A program made the translations under genes and the position numbers. Shown piece after piece: positions 29,929 through 39,232 of a DNA stretch of 52,822 nt (position 1 is its first letter; each line of letters starts with the position of its first letter). The DNA comes from Spartobacteria bacterium (GTDB lineage: Bacteria > Verrucomicrobiota > Verrucomicrobiia > Chthoniobacterales > UBA10450). The stretch is from NCBI GenBank assembly GCA_003169975.1, contig PNAA01000038.1, positions 1-52,822 of the forward strand, given 5' to 3'. The notes under the pieces were generated by a model. The model was not told the origin of the DNA and made no database searches. It was given only the letters and a program-made list of their open reading frames with translations.

Positions 29929-30648
29929 TCAGGGGATGACCAGCGTCTGGCCCGGTTTCAAATCGCCCGGCTTGGAAATCGTGTCGGAATTGGCCTCGAG
30001 GATCTTGTGCCAGAGCGCCGAACTCTTATAGAATTTCCGCGCGATCGAAGCCAGGGTGTCACCCCGCCGCACAGTGTAGCGGCGGGCCGGGCCGCCCTTC
30101 TTTTCCTTCTCGTTAGGCTGCTTCTTCGTTCCACCCGCGGTTTTCTCCGTCGCGCTCGCCGCCTTCTTCTCCGCCCAGCGTTCCTCGATCTGCTGGCGCA
30201 GGTTGAGATTCTCGTTGCGCAAACGCACCACCTCCAAGCGCGGCACCATCGAGTCGCCGGTCAGATTCGTGAGCAGGGTGAGTTCGTCGCGTTTCATGAA
30301 GCCCTTCACCTCTTCCGCCCGCGGCCCGCTCGGCTCGAGGGTAAGGAAACGCTTGAAATGATGCAGTGCATTGAGCGGATCATTCAGTTTGTCGTCGTAG
30401 ATGAGGGCGAGCTTGTAGTGCACATCGGCCGAGCCCGGGCTGCCATCGAGCGCCGCCTCGTAGAGATTGATCGCCTCGGCGTAGTTCCCTTCGGCCCTCT
30501 TCGCATCCGCATTCTTGCTCAACTGCGTCTGGCGTTGCGTGATCATCCGATCGCAACCGGTCAGCGCGCCTAACGAGATCAAAAGCAGCAAAACCAGCGC
30601 TTCCCCTCGTGCTCCTCCTCGTGCTCGTAATCGAATCGGGAAAGCCAT
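29929..30648 (-). CDS. LysM and TPR lipoprotein
   Basis: This 239-aa lipoprotein starts with a signal sequence and lipobox (LISLGALTGC). A TPR-like segment follows (AEGNYAEAINLYEAALDGSPGSADVHYKLALIY, about residues 50-85), then a coiled-coil stretch (VVRLRNENLNLRQQIEERW), a Lys/Gly-rich linker and a C-terminal LysM domain (YTVRRGDTLASIARKFYKS ... LKPGQTLVIP). LysM binds peptidoglycan, so it probably bridges a membrane and the cell wall. ATG 30648 starts the signal peptide; the longer frame to 30852 only overlaps the moeB end. An inverted repeat of GTGCTCGT units (30605-30680) spans the start codon. Confidence 0.85.
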   Translation of the reverse strand: MAFPIRLRARGGARGEALVLLLLISLGALTGCDRMITQRQTQLSKNADAKRAEGNYAEAINLYEAALDGSPGSADVHYKLALIYDDKLNDPLNALHHFKRFLTLEPSGPRAEEVKGFMKRDELTLLTNLTGDSMVPRLEVVRLRNENLNLRQQIEERWAEKKAASATEKTAGGTKKQPNEKEKKGGPARRYTVRRGDTLASIARKFYKSSALWHKILEANSDTISKPGDLKPGQTLVIP

Positions 30649-30685
30649 CACGGCACGAGCACGAGCACGATCACGAGGAGGAACC

Positions 30686-31873
30686 TTAATACCTCGGCAC
30701 ATCAGGATCGATTTCTTCGGACCACGCGTCGATGCCGCCGGCCACGTTGGCGATTTTCGGAAATCCCGCCGAACGCAAAAACTCGGCCGCCTGCTCGCTC
30801 CGCACGCCGCTATGGCAAAACACGAAAATCTCCTTCTCCCGGTCGAGTTCATGGTAGCGCGCCGAGAGCTGGCCTAACGGAATCAAGTTCGCCCCGGCGA
30901 TGCGCGCCAGCTCGACCTCAAAAGGCTCGCGCACGTCGAGCAAAATGTAGGGTTCGCCCGAGGCCATTCTCTGTTCCAATTCGCGCACCTGAATTTGCGG
31001 CACCGCGGCCGTCAGGTCCGGTCCTCCATGGCAAAACGTTTCGTAATCGATCGGCGCGGTGATCGTCGGGTCCTCGCCGCACACCGGGCAAGCGGGATCG
31101 CGCCGCAGATTAAATTCCCGGAACTTCATCTTCAGCGCATCGAAGTGGACGAGCCGCCCGACCAGCGTCTCGCCGAGGCCAAGAATCAACTTGAGCGCTT
31201 CGGTCGCCTGCAACGTGCCGATCATGCCGGGGAGCACGCCAAGGACGCCGGCTTCCGCGCAGCTCGGGACCGCGCCCGGCGGCGGCGGCTCGGGGAAGAG
31301 ACAGCGATAACACGGCCCGCCGAGATGTGGCGCGAAGACGGTCGCCTGCCCATCGAAGCGGAAGATGGAACCATAAACATTCGGCTTGCGCGCAAAAACG
31401 GCGACGTCATTGGAAAGATAACGGGTGGCAAAGTTGTCCGTGCCATCCACGATCAGATCGTAGTCGCGCAAAATCTCCTCCGCGTTCCCGCTCGCGAAGC
31501 GGCACGGGTGGAGCTGGATCGCGACATGCGGATTGGCCTCGGCTAAACGATCGCGCGCTGATTCCGTTTTCGGGCGGCCGACGTCTTTGGTCCCGTGGAG
31601 AAGTTGCCGATGGAGATTGGAAAGCGCGACCCGATCGTCATCCACCAGCCCGATGGTGCCGACTCCGGCCGCCGCGAGGTAGAGCGCCGCGGGTGAGCCG
31701 AGTCCGCCCGCGCCGAGGCATAAAACGCGCGCCGCCTTCAGGCGCTCCTGCCCGGCCACACCGATCTCCGGCAACATGATGTGGCGCGCATAACGCCGGC
31801 GTTCCTCGTCGCCCAGGCCGGGATTTGCCTTTTCGTTAGGCAAGCGCGCTCCTAATTCTTCATCAGTTCCCAT
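30686..31873 (-). CDS. moeB: MoeB/ThiF-type adenylyltransferase with rhodanese domain
   Basis: This 395-aa E1-like enzyme adenylates the C-terminal glycine of a ubiquitin-like sulfur carrier (MoaD or ThiS). The ATP-binding segment is GAGGLGSPAALYLAAAGVG and the catalytic arginine region is LSNLHRQLLH. A zinc tetrad is made by CYRC and CPVC. The C-terminal rhodanese domain (from about 300) has the active loop CHSGVRS, so it can also supply sulfur. The fusion resembles MoeZ/MOCS3. The start ATG 31873 lies inside the end of the upstream small gene; a long in-frame N-terminal extension is not credible. Confidence 0.9.
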   Translation of the reverse strand: MGTDEELGARLPNEKANPGLGDEERRRYARHIMLPEIGVAGQERLKAARVLCLGAGGLGSPAALYLAAAGVGTIGLVDDDRVALSNLHRQLLHGTKDVGRPKTESARDRLAEANPHVAIQLHPCRFASGNAEEILRDYDLIVDGTDNFATRYLSNDVAVFARKPNVYGSIFRFDGQATVFAPHLGGPCYRCLFPEPPPPGAVPSCAEAGVLGVLPGMIGTLQATEALKLILGLGETLVGRLVHFDALKMKFREFNLRRDPACPVCGEDPTITAPIDYETFCHGGPDLTAAVPQIQVRELEQRMASGEPYILLDVREPFEVELARIAGANLIPLGQLSARYHELDREKEIFVFCHSGVRSEQAAEFLRSAGFPKIANVAGGIDAWSEEIDPDVPRY

Positions 31874-32139
31874 TTGATGCCCACGATCCGCTGATCCGCG
31901 AAACGCTTCAAGGATTTCGGAAAATTGAGATAGATCGCGTTCTTCCGCTCGATGAAGCCCACGCAGCCAAAATCCGCGCCGCCGTCGGAACGCTGGATCG
32001 TCATGATGCGCGACTGCCGGATCTGGGTTTGCAGGCGTCGATCCTTTTTCGGCGTCTGCCACAAGGTGTAAACCTGCGGCGCACCGCAGGCCTCGACCAT
32101 AGCGGCGAAGCGCGCGGTTTTTGTCGTGAGAACTTTCAA
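31852..32139 (-). CDS. conserved small hypothetical protein overlapping moeB
   Basis: This is a protein of about 95 aa if TTG 32139 is used (LKVLTTKTARFAAMVEACG); the frame is open to 32235, but the upstream part is Arg/Leu-rich and overlaps a repeat. It is basic, with a compact sheet-like middle (QTQIRQSRIMTIQRSDGGADFG) and an end KSLKRFADQRIVGIKWELMKN overlapping the moeB start by 22 bases. The overlap and the well-formed sequence argue that it is a real, co-translated gene. I recognise no family. No strong ribosome binding site is visible. Confidence 0.6.
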   Translation of the reverse strand: MKVLTTKTARFAAMVEACGAPQVYTLWQTPKKDRRLQTQIRQSRIMTIQRSDGGADFGCVGFIERKNAIYLNFPKSLKRFADQRIVGIKWELMKN

Positions 32140-32226
32140 AGTGAGAAGAATGGATCGCGGAGAAAACCGAGCGCGCAAGGTGCTGGCGTGCTTTCCCAGG
32201 AGCAGGGCCCGCAGCGTCCTGCGTGA

Positions 32227-32350
32227 GTAGCGCACGCGTCCCGCGTGCTGGTTTTGGCGTCACGCCAAAAGAGGCTTTCCCTCCGGCAGCACGGTCCAAA
32301 AGTTCGCGGAGGCGAGACGCCTCCGCCAGCACTCGGGACGAGTGCGCTAC
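32227..32350. repeat. imperfect palindromic repeat (GTAGCGCAC ... GTGCGCTAC)
   Basis: Outer arms are GTAGCGCAC at 32227-32235 and GTGCGCTAC at 32342-32350. Inner arms include GTGCTGG/CCAGCAC and TTTTGGCGT/ACGCCAAAA. This is a second family of REP-like elements, distinct from those at 2332 and 24069. It lies in the non-coding stretch 32140-32766, which otherwise holds the SRP RNA and no convincing protein gene. Confidence 0.65.
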
Positions 32351-32374
32351 CCGGCCTCGGGATGCCTCTCCAAA

Positions 32375-32465
32375 AGAAAAAGTCCGCCAGAGGACTACGG
32401 CAAAGAGGATCAGACTACCGTTGCTGCATTCCTGCCCTGGCGGGGTTCGTTAGTCCTCAGTCCAT
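32375..32465 (-). ncRNA. ffs: signal recognition particle RNA (4.5S-type)
   Basis: On the minus strand the segment contains the SRP domain IV core: CCAGGGCAGGAATGCAGCAA, with the GGAA tetraloop (loop at 32429-32432) on a GCA/UGC stem followed by AGCA. An outer stem GAGGACTA (32451-32458) pairs with TAGTCCTC (32390-32397), with CGAACCCCG on the 5' side. A T-rich tract (CTTTTTCTTTT, 32370-32384) follows as a likely terminator. The length of about 90 bases fits the small bacterial form. End points are approximate. Confidence 0.85.
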
Positions 32466-32766
32466 AGCCCCTGACGGAGAGGAAAGGTCCGGTGAAGCAG
32501 ACCGTCGCGCAATCAATTTCTCGGCTGCGTGGACACACCGGAGTCGATCTGATTCGATGCCCGCTTGAAACCTCTTCTGCTCCCGTGTGCCTGCGCGCTC
32601 TGCGCGACTTCCTGCACCACCTTGTCGAACCGCCGGGACCTTTACACCCGAGCGAGGACGCCGGGCCCTGCCATTCGCTCCAGCAGAAGAAAACCAATCC
32701 CGCGAGCGGAAGCTCGACCCAACCTGAAGGGCCGCTCCCGCCTTCGCATTAGCTTCGCCTAACGAC

Positions 32767-33816
32767 TTACAGGCCGAGCAACTCGCGCTGCCACGGCACG
32801 AGCACGGTCTCGGCGCGGCTCGGGTCGGCCGCGAGCGCTTCCAGCGCGCTGCGCGGCGCGATGAGCGAAGGGTCGAGCGCCAGTTCCTTCGCGTGCTGAT
32901 CGCGGCGGCGTTTCAGCTCTTCCACTTTCTTGTCGAAGTCGCGGGTCCGTGCCCGATTCCCGCGCGGCGGCCGTTGCGGCCAGGCCGCTTCCGGCAATTC
33001 GAGCGCGGCCCGCGCCGCGGCGAGAAAACCGCGCCGCCGGCGCTCGGATAAGTGGCGAAATTCCGGCGTCTCGCCGGCGACAAATTGCTTCGCCGCCTCA
33101 ATCATCGCGCTGTTTTGCAAAATGTGGAACGCCGGCCGATCCGCCTGTTGCGCCTCGCCATCGCGCCATTGCCAGATGGCGCGCAGCACGGCGCCCGTTT
33201 GGCCGGGCAACGTCCCGCTGCCGGCGATCCGCCACGCTTCATCCGGATCGCGCTCCCGCGAGACTCTCGTCTGCTCGAGCGCGCGCTGACACGATTGCCG
33301 GAACCATCCCGTCCGGCCCAGCGCCTGCATCTGCTCCTCCATCCGGGCCGCGAGAGGGAGGAGAAAATGGGTGTCGTTCTTGGCGTATTCCTCCATCGCC
33401 TGCGGGAGCGGGCGGCGCGCCCAGTTCGCTTTCTGCGAGCCCTTGGCCAGCGTGACGCCGAAATATTGCTGAACCAAGGCGGCGAGACTGAACTCCATCA
33501 GCCCCAGCATGCGCGCGGCGATGACCGTGTCGAAAACTTCGCGGACATCAAAATCGAACGAGCGCCGGAGCAGGCGCAGATCGAAATCCATGCCTTGGAG
33601 CACGATCTCCTTCTCGGCAAGCACGGTGCAAAGCGGCTGCAGATCGATTGACGCGAGCGGATCGACCAGGTAATCCTGGCTGTCGAACGTGAGCTGAATG
33701 AGGCACAGCTTTTCAAAATAGCAGTGCAAGCTGTCGGCCTCGGTATCGACCGCGACGCGCGCGAACGAGTGGAACCGCGGAAGGATCTCCGCGAGTTGTG
33801 CATCGGACGCGATCAC
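32767..33816 (-). CDS. rnd: ribonuclease D
   Basis: This 349-aa 3'-5' exonuclease of the DEDD family acts in tRNA 3' maturation. Exo I is VAVDTEADSLHCY, Exo II includes VLQGMDFDLRLL, and Exo III is YAKNDTHFLLPL, which places all four acidic residues. The C-terminal half has two HRDC-like helical segments (GAVLRAIWQWRDGEAQQADRP and ERRRRGFL onward). Start GTG 33816 overlaps the rho stop codon (GTGA), so the two are translationally coupled; the longer frame to 33942 would run into rho. Confidence 0.9.
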   Translation of the reverse strand: MIASDAQLAEILPRFHSFARVAVDTEADSLHCYFEKLCLIQLTFDSQDYLVDPLASIDLQPLCTVLAEKEIVLQGMDFDLRLLRRSFDFDVREVFDTVIAARMLGLMEFSLAALVQQYFGVTLAKGSQKANWARRPLPQAMEEYAKNDTHFLLPLAARMEEQMQALGRTGWFRQSCQRALEQTRVSRERDPDEAWRIAGSGTLPGQTGAVLRAIWQWRDGEAQQADRPAFHILQNSAMIEAAKQFVAGETPEFRHLSERRRRGFLAAARAALELPEAAWPQRPPRGNRARTRDFDKKVEELKRRRDQHAKELALDPSLIAPRSALEALAADPSRAETVLVPWQRELLGL

Positions 33817-35153
33817 CGCAGGCCCGCCAGCAAAAGCTCCGCGTTGGTTTTGGTCGCGTGCAGGTTGTTGATCAATAATTCCATCGCCTCGAGCGGCGGC
33901 AGGTCCGCCATCGTCTTGCGCAACATCTTCACCCGCTCCCATTCCTCGGGATGGTAAAGCAGGTCTTCGCGCCGGGTCCCGGATTGCAGGATATGGATCG
34001 CGGGATAAAGCCGCTTTTCGACCAGCGAACGATCGAGATGCAACTCCATGTTGCCCGTCCCCTTGAACTCTTCAAAAATCACTTCGTCCATCCGGCTGCC
34101 GGTCTCGATCAAGGCCGTCGCGAGGATCGTTAGGCTGCCGCCTTCCTCGACGTTGCGCGCCGCGCCGAAGAAACGCTTTGGCTTGAGCAGCGCCTTCGCG
34201 TCGACTCCGCCGGACATCGTGCGGCCCTTGCCGCGAATGAGCGAATTATACCCGCGCGCCAGGCGCGTGATGCTGTCGAGCATGAGGACGACATCCTTCT
34301 TCTGCTCGACCAACCGCTTGGCCCGCTCGCTCACCAGCTCCGCCACCTGCACATGGCGGGTCGGCGGTTCATCGAAGGTCGAGCTGTAAATCTGGCAATC
34401 GACCTCGCGCTGCAGGTCGGTCACCTCCTCCGGGCGCTCATCGACCAACAGAAGGATGAGCACAATGTCGGGATGATTCATCCGGATCGCTTTCGCAATC
34501 TGCTTGAGCAAAATCGTTTTTCCAACGCGGGGCGGCGCGACAATTAAGCCGCGCTGGCCGCGACCGAGCGGCGTCAGCAAATCGACTGCCCGCACACAGG
34601 CGGAATCAGTCGAATCGTTTTCCAGCATGATGCGACCCTGCGGATAGAGCGGCGTCAGAAGGTCGAAGGCGGTCGGCGCCTGCCACGTGTCGGCGGGCTG
34701 GCCCTCGATCGAGAGGATGCGATCCAGCATCATCCCTTTCTCGCGCTCCCGCGGCAGCCGGATCGTGCCGGCGAGCGACTGCCCCGGGCGGAGATTGAAC
34801 TGGCGAATGTGGTGATGCGCCACGCCGACGTCTTCCGGCAAGGGGAGAAAATTCAAACCCGGCGAGCGCAACATTGCGGGGGCGTCGTTAGGCAGCTCGA
34901 GGAAGCCGCTCGTCCGGACCTCCCGGCCCCGCGTCACGGCATGCCGGACGAGATCGAGGATCAACTGATGACGCGTCCGGCTCGGATGCGGTTGCAGGCC
35001 GAAGCGGACAAACAAATCCTGGAGCGCGGCCGGCGCCAGGTCTCGCAGCGCGTCGAGATCGAGCGGCTCGAGCGGCCGGGCTTTTTCCTCAGGCCCGGGG
35101 GGAAGCGTGGCCGGGCCGGCGTTTTCCGGCGCTATAAATTTTTCTTCGTCCAT
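33813..35153 (-). CDS. rho: transcription termination factor Rho
   Basis: This 446-aa hexameric RNA helicase has an N-terminal Rho_N helical domain ([21 protein letters not shown]), a cold-shock-like RNA-binding domain ([40 protein letters not shown]), Walker A APPRVGKT, Walker [17 protein letters not shown] and the R-loop/Q-loop region [10 protein letters not shown]-like ([21 protein letters not shown]). Compared with typical Rho the first RNA-binding strand is diverged ([10 protein letters not shown] in place of GFLR..NY). The start overlaps the coaE stop (TGATG) and its stop overlaps rnd, so coaE-rho-rnd form one coupled operon. Confidence 0.94.
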   Translation of the reverse strand: MDEEKFIAPENAGPATLPPGPEEKARPLEPLDLDALRDLAPAALQDLFVRFGLQPHPSRTRHQLILDLVRHAVTRGREVRTSGFLELPNDAPAMLRSPGLNFLPLPEDVGVAHHHIRQFNLRPGQSLAGTIRLPREREKGMMLDRILSIEGQPADTWQAPTAFDLLTPLYPQGRIMLENDSTDSACVRAVDLLTPLGRGQRGLIVAPPRVGKTILLKQIAKAIRMNHPDIVLILLLVDERPEEVTDLQREVDCQIYSSTFDEPPTRHVQVAELVSERAKRLVEQKKDVVLMLDSITRLARGYNSLIRGKGRTMSGGVDAKALLKPKRFFGAARNVEEGGSLTILATALIETGSRMDEVIFEEFKGTGNMELHLDRSLVEKRLYPAIHILQSGTRREDLLYHPEEWERVKMLRKTMADLPPLEAMELLINNLHATKTNAELLLAGLR

Positions 35154-35761
35154 CACTTGGCGGCCAGAAAACGCGCCAGGATCCCGGCCTGCGCTTCGAG
35201 AATGGGAACGGGGCCGTTGTTCCAAACAACGTGATCGGCCCGGGAGATTTTTTGTGGGAGAGGCATTTGAGAGCAAATCATGGCGTGAGCGGCGGAGGGC
35301 GTGAGACGGGTGCGGGAGATCAGCCGTTTTTGCTGAATTTCCTGCGAGCAGGCGACGACCACCACGCGGTCGCATAGGACTTCACCTTTGGTTTCATAGA
35401 GGAGTGGGATATCGGCCAGGAAAATCTCGCCGGACTGGCGGCTTTCTTCCGCTTCAGTGGCCCACTGATGGCGGATGCGCGGATGCAGGATTTGCTCGAG
35501 CGCGCGCTTCTTTCCCTGGTCGGCGAAGACTATCGCCCGAAGTGCGGCCCGATTCAAATCGCCGCCCGCAGAAAAAATTTCCGGGCCGAAACGCTCGCGC
35601 AAAAGCCGGCGCACTTCCGGGTCCTGCTCGACAAGCTGTCGGGCCGCGCCATCCGCATCGAAGGACTTCGCACGCAGCAACTGGCCGAGACGATTGCAAA
35701 AAGTGGATTTGCCGGTGGAAATGCCACCGGTGATCCCGATGACCACGCTATTTTTTTGCAT
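35153..35761 (-). CDS. coaE: dephospho-CoA kinase
   Basis: This 202-aa P-loop kinase carries out the last step of CoA synthesis. P-loop GITGGISTGKST is at residues 9-20; the substrate aspartate lies in FDADGAARQL, the lid region in IFLADIPLLYE and the adenine loop in RLISRTRLT. ATG 35761 gives the family N-terminus. It overlaps the upstream DUF3486-like gene by 14 bases and the downstream rho by one base. The frame open to 35935 is not needed. Confidence 0.92.
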   Translation of the reverse strand: MQKNSVVIGITGGISTGKSTFCNRLGQLLRAKSFDADGAARQLVEQDPEVRRLLRERFGPEIFSAGGDLNRAALRAIVFADQGKKRALEQILHPRIRHQWATEAEESRQSGEIFLADIPLLYETKGEVLCDRVVVVACSQEIQQKRLISRTRLTPSAAHAMICSQMPLPQKISRADHVVWNNGPVPILEAQAGILARFLAAK

Positions 35762-36557
35762 TGCCGCCAGTTGGTTCACGTATTTTCCCGGTTTGATTTG
35801 GTTGGATTTGGTTGGATTCAGTTTGATCCTTCGGTTTCTCCGGGCCGTCTGCCAAGGGACGCGCTTCTCTCTTCGGTCGCACCGGACCCCATGGCGGGGA
35901 CGGGCCGTACTCAATCTCATCGAAGAAATCGGCAACCCTTTCGCCGAGCTCGCCGCCGCCGAACATTTTGACCGCCTCGGGCCTCTGGAGTTCCCTCCAT
36001 ATCCGTCCCGTTATTTGATCTTTCTTCTCCTGGATCTCCCGTTTGCGGTCCTCTTCCAACATTCGCTCATGCTCGATCTCCCAGCGATCGTTTTGCAGAC
36101 GCGCCCGTTGCATCGCGCGATCTCCGTCGCGCAGCCGGGCGAACTCGCGCGTGATCTTCACCACGGCGGCACACTGCTTCGGGCCCTTCTCTCCCTCCTT
36201 CAGCTCCACGCGCAATAATTGACCGAGAGCAAGCGCCAACGTCCCGGTCATACGATCGGTGAGGGGGATTTCGCCTACCTCCTCTTCCAGTTCCGCGGCT
36301 TCATCGAGAAAATCGCGGAGCAGGGCACGCTTTTCCTCGCGCTGACACCAATCCCGGTAACCACGCTGTTTCCATTCGCTCAGGTTCTGTTCGGAAATAG
36401 GCCGGCCGCCAAATTTCTTCTCGATAATCTCCTTCACGACTTCCAGCCCATTGAGCCAGCGAACGAGTCCCTTGCCTTCCTCGCCGTTTTGCAGACGCTC
36501 ATTGAGCTCGTTGCGAATGAGGAGCGGCAGGCGAGCGATTTTTCCGTTGCCGGTCAT
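35748..36557 (-). CDS. DUF3486/terminase-small-subunit-like protein
   Basis: This 269-aa soluble protein begins TGNGKIARLPLLIRNELNERLQ and has INEQN-like PISEQNLSEWKQRGYRDW, which resembles the helix-turn-helix N-terminus of phage DUF3486 / Mu gp27-like proteins. The middle is a long charged coiled coil. The C-terminal tail (ESNQIQPNQTGK) is encoded by short TTTGGTTGGA-type repeats and looks low-complexity. Its position in a housekeeping operon overlapping coaE is unlike phage genes, so it may be a domesticated DNA-binding protein. Function unknown. Confidence 0.65.
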   Translation of the reverse strand: MTGNGKIARLPLLIRNELNERLQNGEEGKGLVRWLNGLEVVKEIIEKKFGGRPISEQNLSEWKQRGYRDWCQREEKRALLRDFLDEAAELEEEVGEIPLTDRMTGTLALALGQLLRVELKEGEKGPKQCAAVVKITREFARLRDGDRAMQRARLQNDRWEIEHERMLEEDRKREIQEKKDQITGRIWRELQRPEAVKMFGGGELGERVADFFDEIEYGPSPPWGPVRPKREARPLADGPEKPKDQTESNQIQPNQTGKIREPTGGNAKK

Positions 36558-36884
36558 AGGTTAGGCTTGCCCTCCGGCGCGCTTTTGTCCCGCTCTTCGT
36601 CGTCCTTTGTGAGCCCAGTGCCCGCTTCCTGTTCTTGCGCAGCGGGTAGGAGTCGGGGTGAGGCAAGACATGCCATCACCAGTTCGCCTAGCGAAGGCGA
36701 TGTTCTCAGATTGCAACGAGCGCTATGGCCTTGATTGGCCGTCAAAAGATTACGAAAGCAACAAACTTCGACTTCCTGGCTTTGTCCAGTCATTTGTTTC
36801 GATGAACCATGACGCCTGGCATTTTCGCGTCCGGCATCGCTGATCGCTTGCCATCTCGGCTTTTGGTCCGCTAATCTTTCCGCC
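36558..36884. other. intergenic stretch, no recognised gene
   Basis: This 327-base gap separates the housekeeping block from the restriction-modification island. A minus-strand frame 36554-36925 ends just before the DUF3486-like start (TAACCTATG), and its last 45 codons could be a small gene, but I see no family or ribosome binding site. No terminator or RNA recognised. Confidence 0.4.
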
Positions 36885-37085
36885 GTGCCCGCCAAGCCGT
36901 CCGCTCTGATCGACACCCGCGTCATCTACTGCGGCGACAACCTCGACCAGCTCCGCAAGCTGCCGGACACGTGCGTCGATCTGATCTACATCGATCCGCC
37001 CTTCAATTCGAACCGCAACTACGAAGTTTTTTGGGGCAATACAACATTGCGGAATCGATCGCAAACTGGTAAAAACAATTTATGA
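36885..37085 (+). pseudogene. truncated DNA methyltransferase (N-terminal fragment)
   Basis: The frame encodes 66 aa. The first 50 (VIYCGDNLDQLRKLPDTCVDL ... IDPPFNSNRNYEVFWG) are the start of an adenine-specific methyltransferase with its DPPF motif IV. After FWG the sequence leaves the family and a new methyltransferase starts at 37082, overlapping the stop (ATGA). The remaining several hundred residues are missing. This looks like the stump of an older methyltransferase gene cut by insertion of the following pair. Confidence 0.78.
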
Positions 37086-38062
37086 TCGCTCGACGAGCCT
37101 CCCCCGACGACCAAGAGCTTTGGCAAGAGCTTCCAATCGGTCCCTCGGTAGCCAAACTTGTGGGGAAAAGAAGACCCGCCTACAAAACGAATTGGGGAGC
37201 TGCGTACGCCGGGGACAGCTTGGAAGTGCTTCGCGCGATTCCTGGCGAAAGCGTCGATTTGGTTCTCACTTCACCGCCATACGCGTTGGAATTCAAAAAA
37301 GAATACGGAAACGTCGCCAAAGGCAAATACGTCAAGTGGTTGGAGCCTTTCGGGCGTGAGATTCACCGGATCCTTAACCCCGAAGGAAGTTTCGTCATCA
37401 ATATTGGAGGAAGCTACAATCAGGGTACTCCCACCCGTTCACTTTATCATTTTAAGGCGCTCTTGATGTTATGTGAAGACGTTGGTTTTCATCTTGCGCA
37501 GGAATGCTTTTGGCATAACCCAGCGAAACTTCCGTCGCCCGCCGAATGGGTTACGGTCCGTCGCCAACGGGTGAAAGATGCCGTGGAGTATATCTGGTGG
37601 CTGAGCAAAACGCCGTTTCCGAAGGCAAACAATCGAAACGTCCTGAACGAATACAGCGCCGACATGAAACGGCTGCTCAAACGTGGCTACAAACCAAAGC
37701 AGCGACCGAGCGGTCATATCATCACGGCCAAGTTCGGTCAGGATCATGGCGGGTCAATTCCTTCGAGCTTGATCGAACGTGGAAACAACGAAAGCAATTC
37801 GGATTACATTCGCGCCTGCGCCGAGGCGGGTTACAAGGCACATCCGGCGCGTTTTCCTCGCGCGTTACCGGAGTTCTTTATCAAACTATTGACAGATGAA
37901 GGTGCAATCGTGGTCGATCCCTTCGCCGGAAGTAATATGACCGGTGCGACCGCGGAAAATCTGCGCCGGAGGTGGATCTCCGCCGAGATTAAAGAAGAAT
38001 ATCTCCTTTCATCGCGCGTTCGATTTTCCTCGCTCACAAGGAGCGGCAACACGCTCTCATGA
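37082..38062 (+). CDS. type II DNA methyltransferase (N4-cytosine/N6-adenine, beta class)
   Basis: This 326-aa methyltransferase of a restriction-modification pair has the catalytic motif TSPPYALEF near residue 63 and the AdoMet-binding [14 protein letters not shown] near 280, in the beta-class order. SPPY favours N4-methylcytosine but does not exclude N6-adenine. Target recognition would lie in the segment between about 130 and 230. Composition is clearly less GC-rich than the flanking genes, a sign of transfer. Its stop overlaps the next gene (ATGA), which encodes the likely endonuclease. Confidence 0.9.
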   Translation: MIARRASPDDQELWQELPIGPSVAKLVGKRRPAYKTNWGAAYAGDSLEVLRAIPGESVDLVLTSPPYALEFKKEYGNVAKGKYVKWLEPFGREIHRILNPEGSFVINIGGSYNQGTPTRSLYHFKALLMLCEDVGFHLAQECFWHNPAKLPSPAEWVTVRRQRVKDAVEYIWWLSKTPFPKANNRNVLNEYSADMKRLLKRGYKPKQRPSGHIITAKFGQDHGGSIPSSLIERGNNESNSDYIRACAEAGYKAHPARFPRALPEFFIKLLTDEGAIVVDPFAGSNMTGATAENLRRRWISAEIKEEYLLSSRVRFSSLTRSGNTLS

Positions 38063-39054
38063 CGCTGGAGCAGCTGGAGCGCTTGCTCGGTAGAATCTAT
38101 GGTGAGGCAGCGCGACCGAAGCCGTTACACCTTCTCGCGGCGCTTAGAGAAGTTCGTTCCGGCGTCCCTCTTCAGGACGCGGCGCGCAGCGCGCGAACAA
38201 CCGCAGCAAACCTCGACAAGCTTGTCCAAGCCACTGATCCCGTCGTACACTTGCTGGGCGAGGCAGCAAGCGATCGTCCGGAAAAAGAGCAAAAAGTTCG
38301 TGCTACCATTGGACAGTTGATCATCGGGAATCTGGCGGAGCAGGTTTTCGAGGATACATATCGGCGCACTGTCGGGAGCACACAGCTACAGTTAGAGGAT
38401 GATCGCTCAGGCGGCGGTGATACCGACTATCTCGTCCGCAACGGAGAAGGCCGACAAGTTTTTCGACTCAATATTAAGTTCCATGGCTCTCAATTCCGGA
38501 AGGCGCAGGAGCTTGTCGGACTTCCGCCGGAAGACTCCTTCGCCCTCGCGACATACAAAATCTACAGCGCCCTACAAAAGCAGGAGCGTGAACATTTGCC
38601 TTATATCTTTGTGGTGGTCGGAGTGCCTAATTTAACCGGTGCGGTAGTCGGTGACACGATGCCGACGGACGTTATCGAGTTCGCCACGATGGCGCGCCAT
38701 TCCGCTCGCTTTCACGGTAAACGGAAAGTCGAAGACGCCATTGTGCAAGCGATCACTGCTCAGCCAGCCGATTTCGGATTAAGCGACACGCTGAATGGAT
38801 TTCTCGCGCAAATTCGCAATGCAATCTGGCGAGTGATCTCCGCCCGACGCGCGGATGCATTACTACGCGAAAAGTTATTTGAGCGAGCTTACGCGCTTCG
38901 CGTCCGCGGATTCGCGATGAACTATCGCGGAGCGGAGCTCGATATGCATTTCTCAATATCCGCCGACCTACATTCACTGGAAGACATGCTGCGCATACTC
39001 CGAGATGACGGATTGCATGCGCTGAGTGTCTATCTGGAACGCGGCACTTACTGA
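38059..39054 (+). CDS. putative type II restriction endonuclease
   Basis: This 331-aa protein is translationally coupled to the methyltransferase. A PD-(D/E)xK-like core is visible: E98 in the preceding helix, D121/D123 (GGGDTDYLV), and N138-I-K140 (FRLNIKFHG). That arrangement, and the pairing with a methyltransferase, support an endonuclease. The rest shows no family I can name, and the target site cannot be told. Composition matches the methyltransferase, so the two were probably acquired together. Confidence 0.75.
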   Translation: MTLEQLERLLGRIYGEAARPKPLHLLAALREVRSGVPLQDAARSARTTAANLDKLVQATDPVVHLLGEAASDRPEKEQKVRATIGQLIIGNLAEQVFEDTYRRTVGSTQLQLEDDRSGGGDTDYLVRNGEGRQVFRLNIKFHGSQFRKAQELVGLPPEDSFALATYKIYSALQKQEREHLPYIFVVVGVPNLTGAVVGDTMPTDVIEFATMARHSARFHGKRKVEDAIVQAITAQPADFGLSDTLNGFLAQIRNAIWRVISARRADALLREKLFERAYALRVRGFAMNYRGAELDMHFSISADLHSLEDMLRILRDDGLHALSVYLERGTY

Positions 39055-39232
39055 AATAAGGGATGATCTCCGAAGAACGAAAGCTAGGCTGCTTTTTCCG
39101 CTTCGATTTCGTCGGCGCCTGCCTTGGTTTCCCAAAGTCCGTGAAGCAGGCGGCTGCCCCAAGCTGCTTTATTCCGCCGCCCGCAGCTGACCCTATTCTC
39201 GTTAGATGTAATGAACCGAAAGGAAAGCACAC

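Noticed and set aside
32461-32520. GAGAGGAAAGGTCCGG, similar to a conserved RNase P RNA block
   Set aside because: No other RNase P RNA conserved region is found within the necessary distance on that strand; resemblance is by chance. The SRP RNA is on the other strand.
32565-32762. Possible small lipoprotein (MKPLLLPCACALCATSC) after the SRP RNA
   Set aside because: TTG start with no ribosome binding site, poor lipobox and an Arg-rich tail; the better-looking tail is in another frame. Not supported as a gene.
36554-36925. 123-aa minus-strand frame before the DUF3486-like gene
   Set aside because: The upstream half overlaps the methyltransferase fragment and the region has no family similarity; only the last part could be coding, which I cannot support.
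39060-39200. Minus-strand coding-like end (SRLLHGLWETK, EIEAEKAA) after the endonuclease gene
   Set aside because: Short, no start or family; could be the end of a lost gene but evidence is too weak to list.
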